Under the pieces are notes generated by a model, which did no database searches, was not told the origin of the DNA, and was given only the letters and a program-made list of their open reading frames with translations. Both the position numbers and the translations under genes were made by a program. A DNA stretch of 35,640 nucleotides from Gemmataceae bacterium (GTDB lineage: Bacteria > Planctomycetota > Planctomycetia > Gemmatales > Gemmataceae): assembly GCA_020847555.1 (NCBI GenBank), contig JADLBT010000484.1, forward strand, positions 1 through 35,640. Direction: 5' to 3'. Shown here piece after piece: positions 1 through 8,627 of this stretch. Numbering within the stretch: the stretch's first letter is position 1; each line of letters begins with the position of its first letter.

Positions 1-52
1 AGCGCCGGGCCGTTGTCGCGCCCGGCGCTGGCGCTCCGGGCTGGTCCGACGG
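1..52. repeat. GC-rich palindromic intergenic repeat, family B (cut by window edge)
   Basis: The first bases form an inverted repeat (AGCGCCGGGC at 1-10 pairs with GCCCGGCGCT at 20-29) followed by the tail CTGGCGCTCCGGGCTGG and TCCGACGG. The same right-hand block recurs at 20384-20416 and 27241-27275. The unit probably extends left of the window, because the copy at 20354 has a longer left arm. Confidence 0.75.
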
Positions 53-78
53 CGGTCCCCTGGACCAGGGACGGTCCC

Positions 79-684
79 ATGCAACCGCTGACGCTCGACG
101 ACCTGATGTCACTGGACGAGTACACCAGTCGGCGCGGCGAGTTCTTCGAGGCTCTGCAACAGTACCTCAACCGTTACCGCCGGGTGCGCATCGGCCCGCG
201 TCTGACGCTGGTGTTCGAGAACCGCCAGACGCTGTGGTTCCACGTCCAGGAGATTGCGCGGGTCGCCCGCCTCGCCGATCCGCGGCGCCTCACGGAAGAA
301 CTCCAGGTCTACAACCGCCTCCTCCCCGGCCCGGACCAGCTCCAGGCCGCCCTGCTGATCGAGATCGAGGACGAGCGGCGGTTGGGGGAGGAACTGCGGC
401 CGTGGCAGGATCTGCGGGGGGAGTACCTCGGCCTGCATGCCGGGGAGGTCCACGTCCCTGGGACGCTCGTCACCTGCCGGCCGGAAGACCGCTGCACCGG
501 CACCGCCCACTGGGTGAAGTTCGTGTTCGACACCGCCGCCCGGGCGCAGTTCGCCGACCTTCGCCAGCCGGCGTATTTCACGGCAACGCTTCCGTCCTAC
601 GCGCACCAGGGGCCGCCCCTGAGCGACGAGGTGCGCCAGAGCCTGCTCGACGATCTGGCGCTGTCCGACCGCCGCGCCGCCTAG
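79..684 (+). CDS. DUF3501 family protein
   Basis: A protein of 201 residues. The N-terminal half carries the pattern I associate with DUF3501: LTLDDLMSLDEY, then RRVRIGP, LTLVFENRQTL and VQEIARVARL, followed by a tract with EIEDERRL. Family members are small cytoplasmic proteins of unknown activity, often found near rubrerythrin and Fe-S oxidoreductase genes; no such neighbour is visible here, and the upstream flank is outside the window. The open frame extends upstream to a TTG at 13, but that part lies in a palindromic repeat, so the ATG at 79, preceded by AGGGACGG, is preferred. It is followed by 184 nt containing a hairpin repeat, so it may not belong to the downstream operon. The family call is fairly firm; the function is unknown. 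Confidence 0.8.
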   Translation: MQPLTLDDLMSLDEYTSRRGEFFEALQQYLNRYRRVRIGPRLTLVFENRQTLWFHVQEIARVARLADPRRLTEELQVYNRLLPGPDQLQAALLIEIEDERRLGEELRPWQDLRGEYLGLHAGEVHVPGTLVTCRPEDRCTGTAHWVKFVFDTAARAQFADLRQPAYFTATLPSYAHQGPPLSDEVRQSLLDDLALSDRRAA

Positions 685-725
685 CGCAGGTTCGAGGAGG
701 ATGGTGTGCGGAGGTTCCTTGCAGC

Positions 726-755
726 AAAGCGCACGGGTGACGTCCCGTGCGCTTT
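726..755. repeat. Hairpin repeat, family A (single hairpin)
   Basis: Perfect 12-bp inverted repeat AAAGCGCACGGG / CCCGTGCGCTTT around a 6-nt loop TGACGT. It is a variant of the CCCACGGG...CCCGTGGG family seen at five other places in this window. It lies between the DUF3501 gene and the small membrane protein gene and could also act as a terminator-like or mRNA-stabilising structure, although no T run follows. Confidence 0.8.
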
Positions 756-868
756 ACACAACAACTCCCTTCCCCCTGCCCGCCACAATTTCCCGTTGCA
801 CACTCCGGATGCGTGCGTTTGAATGAATTGCTCGGCATTCCGCTCCGCGCCCGCACCGGGGGAACCGT

Positions 869-1198
869 ATGTTGTGGCTGTTGCTGTTGCTGCTGCTGGC
901 CGCGGTCGGCGCGGGGTGGTGGTTCCTCTGTTTCCACCGGCTGTTCCCCCTCTGGCTGGCGCCGACCCGCCCGAACCCCCCGTGGCCCGGGATCGCCTTC
1001 CGCCGCTGCCTGGCGCTGTTCTGGCTGCTGCTGTCCCTGACGTTTGTCACCCTCTTCGCCCTGCTCGCCGACGAGCTGCTGGGCCGCACCCGCGCCCCGT
1101 GGCTCAGCCGCAACTGGCCGATGCTGGCCGCCCTGCTCCTCGGTCTGGGCGGCGCGCTGGTGATCTGGGCGCCGTGGCAGCGCGCCCGGGGGCAGTGA
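869..1198 (+). CDS. Small hydrophobic membrane protein, unknown function
   Basis: A protein of 109 residues that is mostly membrane. The first segment is residues 1-23 (Leu-rich, no charged residues at the start), the second about 46-68 (FWLLLSLTFVTLFALLAD) and the third about 82-100 (WPMLAALLLGLGGALVIWAP). A short proline-rich loop with basic residues lies between the first two. The ATG follows GGGGGAACC at a workable spacing. The gene ends 100 nt before the tubulin-like gene, with a palindromic repeat between them, and has the same direction, so it may be the first gene of that cassette and supply a membrane partner. I recognise no family. The coding call rests on the clean hydrophobic pattern and context. 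Confidence 0.6.
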   Translation: MLWLLLLLLLAAVGAGWWFLCFHRLFPLWLAPTRPNPPWPGIAFRRCLALFWLLLSLTFVTLFALLADELLGRTRAPWLSRNWPMLAALLLGLGGALVIWAPWQRARGQ

Positions 1199-1212
1199 GC
1201 GCGTCAGGCCCG

Positions 1213-1276
1213 CGGGACACGCCCCGTGGGTCAAGCGGCGGGGACTTCGCCCACGGGGCGCCACCCGTGGGCCTTG
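1213..1276. repeat. Palindromic repeat, family A (one degenerate plus one intact hairpin)
   Basis: The intact hairpin pairs GCCCACGGG (1249-1257) with CCCGTGGGC (1264-1272). The left part keeps only the right arm of the first hairpin (CCCCGTGGG around 1222-1230) and the spacer GGCGGGGACTTC, which also occurs in the copy at 5052-5125. The element ends about 25 nt before the start codon of the tubulin-like gene. Confidence 0.8.
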
Positions 1277-1298
1277 AGATTTGACAGGGGTTGATTGC

Positions 1299-4200
1299 AT
1301 GCCCGCCGACACGACCACGACCGCCCCCGAACAGATCGCCGCCTACGTCGCTCCCACCCTGCTCATCGGCCTGGGCGGTAGCGGCAAGGACGTCCTGCTC
1401 CGCATCCGCCGCATGTTCTACGAGCGCCACGGCCGGCGCGCGGACGGGTCGATCGGCTTCCCCATCGTCGGCTACCTCGCCCTCGACACCGACCCCGGCG
1501 CGTTCGAGCGCCTGGAGGGCGACAGCCCCGGCGACTTCGTCCTGCGCAACATCCAGTTCAAACGCGGCGGCACCCCCGAGGCGATCGACTGTACCGTCGA
1601 GCCGCGCCAGCTCGAAGATTATTTCCGCGGCGGCGAACAGAGCTACCCGCACATCTTCCGCTGGCTGCCGCCGGAGATGAAGCGCTTCGGCGCCAACGGC
1701 ATCGTCGGCGGGGCCGGCCAGAACCGGCTGTTCGGGCGTCTCGCCTTCTTCCACCACTTTCCGATCATCGCCCAGACGCTCCGGGCACGCATCAACCAGA
1801 TCGTCACTGACGCGACTCTACCGCAGCGCCGCGCGCAGTGGCAGGCGGAGCTGCGCCGCCCGCTGCGCGTCAATCCGCGCCGGCTGGAGGTTGTCCTCGT
1901 CTACTCGCTCGCCGGCGGCACCGGGGCCGGCATGTTCCTCGACATGGGCCTGCTCGTGCGTCACCTCGTCGAGCGCGATCTGAACCTGCCGGACGTGCAG
2001 CCATTCTTCACTCACTTCGTCCTCACGCCCGAGGCGTTCGTGCAGGAGGCGGCCGAGGGCACGCGCAACGTCGTCCTCACGCCCGACCAGCGCCGCAAGA
2101 TCCAGGAGAACGCCTTCGCCTGCCTGCGCGAGATGGAATACTTCTCGATGCGCCCCGGCCGGTCGTTCGACCTGTCGCTTCCGCCGCCTGTCTCCGGTCC
2201 CGGGGTTCCACTGAGCGACGCCGCCGAGCCGTGGTATCGGGTGCAGTGGACGCTCGACGGGCCGTGGCACGAGGTCCACAGCTCGCCGTGGGACACGTGC
2301 TACCTCGTCGGCGCCGGCAACGACAACATGGGCAGCGGGTGCCTGCCGCCGTCCGAGATCTATCAGATGGTGGCCGAGCGGCTGTTCCTCCACTTCGACG
2401 GCGGGCAGTTCGCGCTGAAGGACCACTCCGAGCGCAGCAACATCGTGGACCGGACGCTGCACGCGATGCGCGACAAGGTGCGCGACAACAGCAAGGACCG
2501 GCTCGGCGACGTTCTCTACAGTCACTACCTGAGCAAGCGCTTCAGCACGTTCGGCCTGGCCCAGGTGTATTTCGACCGCGAGCGCATGCGCCGCGCCGCC
2601 GCCCACCGCCTGGCGTGGAAGCTCGTCGCCGAATGGTGGCTGCGTCAGGCGGACCTGCCGCCGGTCGAACTGGCCCGGATGGCGACGGAGGATCTGGCCG
2701 GCGGCGTCGGTGGGCAGGCCGCGGCGGTGACGCAGACCGGCTATCCGGCCGACCCACAGGTGGGGCTGAGCTACTCCGCCCTGCGCAACCAGATCCTGCT
2801 GGAGAACCGCGAGTCGGACCGGCGGCGGACGTGGTTCCAGGTGTTGCAGGAGGACGAGAGCGTCCGCCAGCGCGACGTCGAGTCGGGCCGGCACGACGCC
2901 GACCCGGTCGGGGCCGTGCGGCCGTTCCTGCAGGCGCAGCTGCTGCGCCTGAAGCGCGAGCGGCAGAGCAAGGGCGAGACGGGTCTGGCGGTGCGCAGCT
3001 TCGAGCGCAACCGCCGCACGCTGGAGCCGGAGATCGACGCCCGGCTGCGCTGCCTGTTCCTGCATCGCCTCGATCAGCTGGGCGTGCGCGGAGCGCGGCA
3101 GCTGTTTGAGGAATACGCCAACCTCTACCGCGGCGAGCTGGAGCGGGCCGGGCAGATGGTCGAGCTGACGCGCTCGACGCTGCCGCCGTGGGAGGACCGC
3201 GTCCTCGACGCCCAGCGGCTGCCGCTGCAGTATTACGCGCGCGTGGCGGTCCGGGCCGAGTTGCTGCGGGCGACCCGGCAGGCGTGCGACCACCTGCAGA
3301 AGACGTTCCATCACGAGGCCATTGCCGACATCCGCCTGTGCCTGGAGCAGGTGCAGCGGCAGGTTGCTCCGGGCGACCGGCAACACTCCTGCGCCGACCG
3401 GCTGCGGCACCTGCAGGACATACTGGGCGGGCAGACCGACGCGGTGACGGGGGTGCAGCACTACCTGGCCCGGCGCTTCAACGAGCTGCGCGAACCGGCC
3501 GTCTCGCACGGGCGGACGATCGGCCTGCTCGATCACCTGACCGACGTGGCGTACGACGCCGGCATCCGCCAGCTGCTCGCCCCGCACAGCCGCAGTGCCG
3601 GCCTGGACATGGCGGAGGTCGGCCCCGAGATCGAGCGGCGCGTGCTGGAGCAACTCCGCGCCCTGCGCGAGGAGTGGCGGGACGCGAACGGGCTCGGCGG
3701 TCTGGCGCTGGCCCTGCTGCGCGGGGGCGAGCTGCCGCCGCAGACGGTCGTGGACGACCTGGCTCGCGACCTGGCCGTGGCGTGCGAGGCGCTGCTGACG
3801 AGCTTCGCCGCCGACACGTCCGCCCTGGAGCAGTTCAACAGGGACGCCGACCGCAAGAAGGTGCGCCTCGACTGCCTGCGCATCTACTCCGGCGTGTTCC
3901 TGCGCCTCGCGCGCACCGGCGACGCGCAGGAGATCGACGCGCCGACGGTCCGGCGGCTCGGCGTTGCGAGCAGTAAAAGCGCCGCCGCCGAGGCGTTCCG
4001 CCGCGAGCTGGAAGCCGGTGGTGGGCACGGGCTGGTCGGTCTGCAGCCGTTCGACATCGAGGACGACACGCTGGTTGTGTACCAGGAGAAGACGGGCATC
4101 CCGCTGTGCTACTACCAGGAATTGGAGGGGATGGCCCACCTGTACTACGACTCGCAGCGGCAGAAGGAGACGCACTTCGACTACAACTTGCTGCGCGGCC

Positions 4201-5033
4201 GGCTGCCGGACATCCGCCGCGTCGATCAGGACCGGCAGAAGCACCTGGCGGCGTGCCTGGAGCTGACGCTGTACGGCATCATGACGGGCATCCTGAGCTA
4301 CCGGGAGGAGCGCGGCCAGCGCTGCTTCTGGCTGGAGAGTCACAGCGAGTTCGGCGGGGCGCTGCCGCTGCCGCTGGGCGAGCAGTTCGAGACGGTCGTC
4401 AACCGGCTGGCCGAACACGAGGCCGACCGTGCCGATCTGCAGACGCAGCTGAACGACTGGCTGCGCCGGGCGGCCGCCCGGCAGGAAGGGCAGCAGGTCG
4501 TGCTGCTCTGGTGCGCCCTTCAGGAGCTGCACGACCTGGTACGCCGGCGCATCGCGGAGCGGGTAGCGCTGGCGGGGCCGACCGGACCGCGCGAGGAGCG
4601 CAACCACCCGATGTATCGCATCCTGACGGACCGCATGTTGCCGGCGGCGCATCGGCGCGTCGAGGGGTTGCCGAACGCGGCCGTCTGGCTGAGCAGCAAG
4701 CTCGATCTGCTGGCGCTCCTGCGCGAGCTGGAGGGCGAGGAGCGCGAGGCGGCGCTGCAGACGCGGCGCGAGCTGCTTGAGGAGTGTTTCCGACCGGTGA
4801 ACGAGGCGCTGCCGATCCCGGTGATCCTGCCGCGGGCTCAGCTGGAGGAGCGGGTGTTCGGACCGATTCTGCGCAGCCGTCACCACGTCGCCCAGCACCA
4901 CGCCCCGGCCCCGCCGGCCGCCCCCGTGCCGCGCGCCCCGTCGCCGCGGCTCGACCTCGACGCCCGCCCCTCGTCGCCGCCCGCGGAGGAGACGCCGTTC
5001 CGGTTCACCGAGGACTACGACGGGCAGGATTAA
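1299..5033 (+). CDS. Tubulin/FtsZ-superfamily protein (Tubulin_2-like), 1244 residues
   Basis: Predicted GTP-binding, possibly polymer-forming cytoplasmic protein. Seen: LLIGLGGSGKDVL at residues 21-33 matches the first glycine loop of the tubulin-like family; ALDTDP follows at 61-66; GGAGQNRLFGRLAF lies at 137-150; and the hallmark tubulin/FtsZ loop GGTGAGM lies at 206-212 after a hydrophobic strand (EVVLVYSLA). The nucleotide-binding domain occupies roughly the first 450 residues. The remaining 800 are charged and largely helical in appearance, ending in a proline-rich acidic tail (about 1195-1244). FtsZ is about 400 residues, so this is a large member of the superfamily. The ATG at 1299 after ACAGGGG is chosen over an in-frame TTG at 1281. 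It is followed after 120 nt by the Hsp70-like gene, in the same direction. Family assignment is good; polymerisation and the role of the C-terminal region are inference. Confidence 0.85.
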   Translation: MPADTTTTAPEQIAAYVAPTLLIGLGGSGKDVLLRIRRMFYERHGRRADGSIGFPIVGYLALDTDPGAFERLEGDSPGDFVLRNIQFKRGGTPEAIDCTVEPRQLEDYFRGGEQSYPHIFRWLPPEMKRFGANGIVGGAGQNRLFGRLAFFHHFPIIAQTLRARINQIVTDATLPQRRAQWQAELRRPLRVNPRRLEVVLVYSLAGGTGAGMFLDMGLLVRHLVERDLNLPDVQPFFTHFVLTPEAFVQEAAEGTRNVVLTPDQRRKIQENAFACLREMEYFSMRPGRSFDLSLPPPVSGPGVPLSDAAEPWYRVQWTLDGPWHEVHSSPWDTCYLVGAGNDNMGSGCLPPSEIYQMVAERLFLHFDGGQFALKDHSERSNIVDRTLHAMRDKVRDNSKDRLGDVLYSHYLSKRFSTFGLAQVYFDRERMRRAAAHRLAWKLVAEWWLRQADLPPVELARMATEDLAGGVGGQAAAVTQTGYPADPQVGLSYSALRNQILLENRESDRRRTWFQVLQEDESVRQRDVESGRHDADPVGAVRPFLQAQLLRLKRERQSKGETGLAVRSFERNRRTLEPEIDARLRCLFLHRLDQLGVRGARQLFEEYANLYRGELERAGQMVELTRSTLPPWEDRVLDAQRLPLQYYARVAVRAELLRATRQACDHLQKTFHHEAIADIRLCLEQVQRQVAPGDRQHSCADRLRHLQDILGGQTDAVTGVQHYLARRFNELREPAVSHGRTIGLLDHLTDVAYDAGIRQLLAPHSRSAGLDMAEVGPEIERRVLEQLRALREEWRDANGLGGLALALLRGGELPPQTVVDDLARDLAVACEALLTSFAADTSALEQFNRDADRKKVRLDCLRIYSGVFLRLARTGDAQEIDAPTVRRLGVASSKSAAAEAFRRELEAGGGHGLVGLQPFDIEDDTLVVYQEKTGIPLCYYQELEGMAHLYYDSQRQKETHFDYNLLRGRLPDIRRVDQDRQKHLAACLELTLYGIMTGILSYREERGQRCFWLESHSEFGGALPLPLGEQFETVVNRLAEHEADRADLQTQLNDWLRRAAARQEGQQVVLLWCALQELHDLVRRRIAERVALAGPTGPREERNHPMYRILTDRMLPAAHRRVEGLPNAAVWLSSKLDLLALLRELEGEEREAALQTRRELLEECFRPVNEALPIPVILPRAQLEERVFGPILRSRHHVAQHHAPAPPAAPVPRAPSPRLDLDARPSSPPAEETPFRFTEDYDGQD

Positions 5034-5051
5034 GTATCTGAAAAGGGAGTT

Positions 5052-5125
5052 AAAGCCCACGGGGCACGTCCCATGGGCCAGGTGCCGGGGACTTCACCCA
5101 CGGGCCGCCGCCCGTGGGCTTTAAA
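5052..5125. repeat. Palindromic repeat, family A (two-hairpin unit)
   Basis: Hairpin one pairs GCCCACGGG (5055-5063) with CCCATGGGC (5070-5078), one mismatch. Hairpin two pairs CCCACGGG (5097-5104) with CCCGTGGG (5111-5118). AAAG and CTTT flank the unit. It fills most of the 120-nt gap between the tubulin-like and Hsp70-like genes and contains an in-frame ATG (5073) that would give a false start for the Hsp70-like gene. Confidence 0.85.
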
Positions 5126-5153
5126 GGGCTCAGACCCGACCAAGGTGAAGGAG

Positions 5154-8100
5154 ATGGCTGACACGCCTGGCCCCCGCGCCTGCCCCGTCTGCGACGTCCG
5201 GTTGCAGGCGTGCTGGCCGTTCCGCGAGGACGACCAGCACTGCGCCCTGTGCGGCCTGCGCATCCTTCGCCTCGCCGTCCTCCCCACCGCGCCCGACGGC
5301 CACGCCTGGCTGTACCGCGAACCGGAGCAGGGGCCGCTCGTTCGCCTGGTCTGGGAGCGCGGCCTCGACGCCCGTCCGGACCGGCGCCAGGCCGTTCACC
5401 CGCTCGTCGATTTCTCCCGGTCCAGCGCGCACTTCGGCGGCGAGCGGCTCACCGGGCTCGATTTTTCTCTGGCGGAGGTGCCTGCGGCCGACGGCCCGCC
5501 CGCGGCCGTGACCGCCCGCCTGCTGCCGCGCTTCCGCGGCTTTGACCGGCTCGACCTCCCGCCGCGCGGCGTGCCCGGCCACCTCGTCATCGCGTCCGCC
5601 CTCGGGACCGAGACGCACGCCGCCCGCCTGCTCCCGCCGGGGCAACCGCCGATCCTCGACTCCCCCGACCCGAGCGTCGTCCAGCGTGAGGGCGGCATCT
5701 GGCAGGCGTACCAGCAGGAGGCCACGGCCGTGGTCCCCCTGCGCCTCACCGTCCCGGTCGCGCAGTGGCTTGTCGGCGTCACGCCCAACTCCGAGCCCGA
5801 CACGCAGAACCTCGTCACCCTGCACGGCCTGGCGGTCCCGCTGCTGCTGGAACCGGGCCGCGCGTACCCGTTCGAGCTGCACGTCAACGCGGCCGGCTGG
5901 GGCGCGTTCGCGGCTCGCGCGTTCACGTTCGTGCTTCACCGCGCCGCCCTCGGTCCGTACCCGCTGACCGGGCGCCTCGCGCTGGTGCCCGGCAGCCGGC
6001 TCCACTTCGGCGGCGGCAGCCCGCGCACCGTCGAGGTACGCCTCGGTCGCCGTGTCCCGGTCAGCCTGCCGCTGGCCGTCATTGACACTCCTGCCCCCCC
6101 TGCCCGGGAAGCCGCGCCGCAGCCGTCCAGCGCCGAAAGCAGCTTCGACCTGATCCTCGACAGCGCCTCGGACCTGGTCGTGCCGGTCAACACGTCGCTG
6201 GCCAACACGTCCCTGACGCTGGTCGAGACCCGGGACCGCGTCGAGGCCGGCATCACCATCACCGACTACGTCGTCCGCCAGGGACCGCCCGGCGAGGCGA
6301 ACGGAGCCGAATGGCTGCGCGTGACGAAGCCGCGGCGCGAGCACCTGCCGTGGCACCTGTCGGCCCAGGCTCCCGATCAGCTCGACCTGGAGGTGGACAC
6401 AACCCAGCTCGACCGCGAGCGCTACACCGGGGCGGTGCTGCGCGGGGCGGTCGAGCTGATCGACTCCCGCCACCGCCGGTGGGTGTGCGAGGTCCAGGCG
6501 AACGTTGGCCGGCCGCCGCGGCTGGCCAGCTTCGTCGCCATCGACTGGGGCACGACGAACTCGTGCGCCGCGTACCGCAAGAGCATCACCCAGGACGAGG
6601 CGCCGCTCTCCGTCTCGTTCGACGAGGAGCAGCGGCAGGCGCCGGAGCTGTTCCCGTCCGACATGTACTTCGAGGATCTGAGCGACCCGCACCACCCGGT
6701 CTTTCTCCTCGGTCACGACGCCGCCCGCCGCGCCCGCGAGCACCCCGAGTGCTGCCTGCGCAGCGTCAAGCGCAAGTTCCAGTTCCTCGACCGCGTTTTC
6801 GTCATGGACGAGCGCCAGCGCGGCCACACCTACCCGACCGCCGAGCTGGCCCGCCTCCTGCTGCGGCAGCTGATCGCGCTGGCCGAGAACACCCTCGGCC
6901 AGGAGATCCACAACCTCGGCCTGACGTTCCCGACCAAGTGGTCGGCCCGGGTCCGGGCGCGTCTGGAGGAGGCGACGCGCCGCCTCGCCGCCGACCTGAC
7001 GCAGGAGCGCAGGCCGTTCGCAGTCACGATCCTGCCGCCGACCATCGACGAGGCCAACGCGGTCGCGATCAACCTGATCGCGTCGGAGCACGGGCGCGAG
7101 GATCTGCCGGAGACGTTCCGCCTCATCGCGTACGACTTCGGCGGCGGAACGGTCGATACGTCGGTGCTGGAGGTGTACCTGCCGCAGGACACGACCGCAG
7201 TGCAGACCCGGTACATCGGCCTGGGCGGCCGCGGCGACTTCGGCGGCGACGAGGTGACGCGGGCGGTGATGACCCTGCTTCGCGATCGTGTCGCCGACGC
7301 CCTGCAGCGGCGCGTGGTCGTCCTCGACCCGGTGACCCACCGCTCGGCTCGGCTCCTGGGTATCCCGCTCGTCGCGGACGGTGAACCGCTGCGCACGGGC
7401 GGTCAGGGGGCGGCCCACCTGTATCAGCTCGGCCGCAAGAACTGGGACGCGCTGTGGAAGATCGCCGAACTGATCAAGATGGACCTGTGCGACACCGGCG
7501 TGCGCCCGGCCGGCACCTCGCCGCGCCCCCAGCACGGGGTTCCGACCGACGACGGGGCGCCGCCGCTCACCCTGAGCGACTTCTCGCTGGCGGCGGCCGT
7601 CGAGGAGGAGGAGCAGTTGCACCTTCAGCGCCAGGGGGACGACCGGCACCCGGTCGTCGAGCGGCTGCGGCCGCGGCTGGCGGAGATCGACTGCCGGGTA
7701 CTCGTCCAGCCCGGCCACGGCGAGGCGGCGGTAGCCCGCGAGGAGATCTGGACGCTCGACCGGGCCCTTGACCCGCTCGACGCCGACACCCGCGACGCCT
7801 TCTTCAAGGAGCTGCACTTCACCCTGGACGAGGCGTGCGACTTCCCGCTGGAGGACATCTTCGAGACGAACGCCGGCCAGCGCTACACGGTGCGCGAGCG
7901 CGTCGAGGACACGGTGCGCGAGCTGCGGACCCAGTGCGACGACCACGGCATCGCCCCGGACATCATCGTGCTGGCGGGCGGCGGTTGCCGGTTGCCGCTG
8001 GTCGCCCGGCTGATGCGGGACTACTTCCCGTCAGATCGCGATCTGCTCCACTACGACCCGACCTTCGCGAAGCGCCAGGTGGCGCACGGGATGGCGAGCT

Positions 8101-8606
8101 ACCTGACGCTGCGGCAGGTGATCGACCTCGACCACCAGCTGGCCCGGTCGGTCGATGTGACGCATCACCCGCTCGGACTGCAGCGGCTGGTGCTCGAGAA
8201 GCGAGTGGCCCGGACGGAGTTTCAGACTGTCGTGCCGGTCGGCGCGCCGCTGCACGACCCGTCCGCGGCCCACCGAACCCGGTTCGCGCCGGCCCAGCTG
8301 CTGACCGCGCCAGAGGGTGGCCGGCGGCTGACGCTGTTCGTGCGCGACTGGCGGCGCGGGCCGCTGGAGTTCGGCCACTTCGACGTGTCGCGCCCGCCGG
8401 CCCCGGGGGCGCCGCCGCTGCCGGGCGTGCCGGGGACAGCCTACGAGGGCGAGGTGCGGCTGCACGGACCGGGGCGGATCGAACTGACGGTCACCCACGA
8501 GGGCGGGCAGTACGGCCCATTTGTCCTGACGCTGGCGGTGCCGGACCCCGAGGCGACGCTGCAGAGCGAGGATCCGCTGGGCGCCGGCGGGCCTCCTCGC
8601 GTATAG
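5154..8606 (+). CDS. Hsp70-like ATPase with N-terminal zinc ribbon, 1150 residues
   Basis: Residues 10-33 hold a likely zinc ribbon (CPVC ... CALCG). Residues 40-455 are rich in beta-type hydrophobic patterns and match no family I know. The Hsp70 nucleotide-binding domain starts near 460: AIDWGTTNS (462-470, phosphate-1 loop), YDFGGGTVD (660-668, phosphate-2 loop) and VLAGGGCRLP (939-948, adenosine motif). All three ATP-binding motifs are intact, so activity is likely. The domain spans about 510 residues against about 380 in DnaK, because of an acidic, proline-containing insertion around 775-840. The last 140 residues look beta-rich and may stand in for a substrate-binding domain; there is no EEVD-like tail. 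The start ATG at 5154 follows GGTGAAGGAG; an upstream ATG lies in a repeat and is rejected. Only 21 nt separate it from the GrpE-like gene, implying a dedicated chaperone/exchange-factor pair. Confidence 0.88.
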   Translation: MADTPGPRACPVCDVRLQACWPFREDDQHCALCGLRILRLAVLPTAPDGHAWLYREPEQGPLVRLVWERGLDARPDRRQAVHPLVDFSRSSAHFGGERLTGLDFSLAEVPAADGPPAAVTARLLPRFRGFDRLDLPPRGVPGHLVIASALGTETHAARLLPPGQPPILDSPDPSVVQREGGIWQAYQQEATAVVPLRLTVPVAQWLVGVTPNSEPDTQNLVTLHGLAVPLLLEPGRAYPFELHVNAAGWGAFAARAFTFVLHRAALGPYPLTGRLALVPGSRLHFGGGSPRTVEVRLGRRVPVSLPLAVIDTPAPPAREAAPQPSSAESSFDLILDSASDLVVPVNTSLANTSLTLVETRDRVEAGITITDYVVRQGPPGEANGAEWLRVTKPRREHLPWHLSAQAPDQLDLEVDTTQLDRERYTGAVLRGAVELIDSRHRRWVCEVQANVGRPPRLASFVAIDWGTTNSCAAYRKSITQDEAPLSVSFDEEQRQAPELFPSDMYFEDLSDPHHPVFLLGHDAARRAREHPECCLRSVKRKFQFLDRVFVMDERQRGHTYPTAELARLLLRQLIALAENTLGQEIHNLGLTFPTKWSARVRARLEEATRRLAADLTQERRPFAVTILPPTIDEANAVAINLIASEHGREDLPETFRLIAYDFGGGTVDTSVLEVYLPQDTTAVQTRYIGLGGRGDFGGDEVTRAVMTLLRDRVADALQRRVVVLDPVTHRSARLLGIPLVADGEPLRTGGQGAAHLYQLGRKNWDALWKIAELIKMDLCDTGVRPAGTSPRPQHGVPTDDGAPPLTLSDFSLAAAVEEEEQLHLQRQGDDRHPVVERLRPRLAEIDCRVLVQPGHGEAAVAREEIWTLDRALDPLDADTRDAFFKELHFTLDEACDFPLEDIFETNAGQRYTVRERVEDTVRELRTQCDDHGIAPDIIVLAGGGCRLPLVARLMRDYFPSDRDLLHYDPTFAKRQVAHGMASYLTLRQVIDLDHQLARSVDVTHHPLGLQRLVLEKRVARTEFQTVVPVGAPLHDPSAAHRTRFAPAQLLTAPEGGRRLTLFVRDWRRGPLEFGHFDVSRPPAPGAPPLPGVPGTAYEGEVRLHGPGRIELTVTHEGGQYGPFVLTLAVPDPEATLQSEDPLGAGGPPRV

Positions 8607-8627
8607 CGGCGACAGGTGAGAGTAGTC

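Noticed and set aside
1368..1388. GGSGK in the tubulin-like protein read as a Walker A P-loop
   Set aside because: There is no Walker B partner, and GLGGSGK together with GGTGAGM 180 residues later fits the tubulin-type glycine loops.
5073..5153. Upstream ATG start for the Hsp70-like protein
   Set aside because: It lies inside a palindromic repeat and has no ribosome-binding site; the ATG at 5154 follows GAAGGAG.
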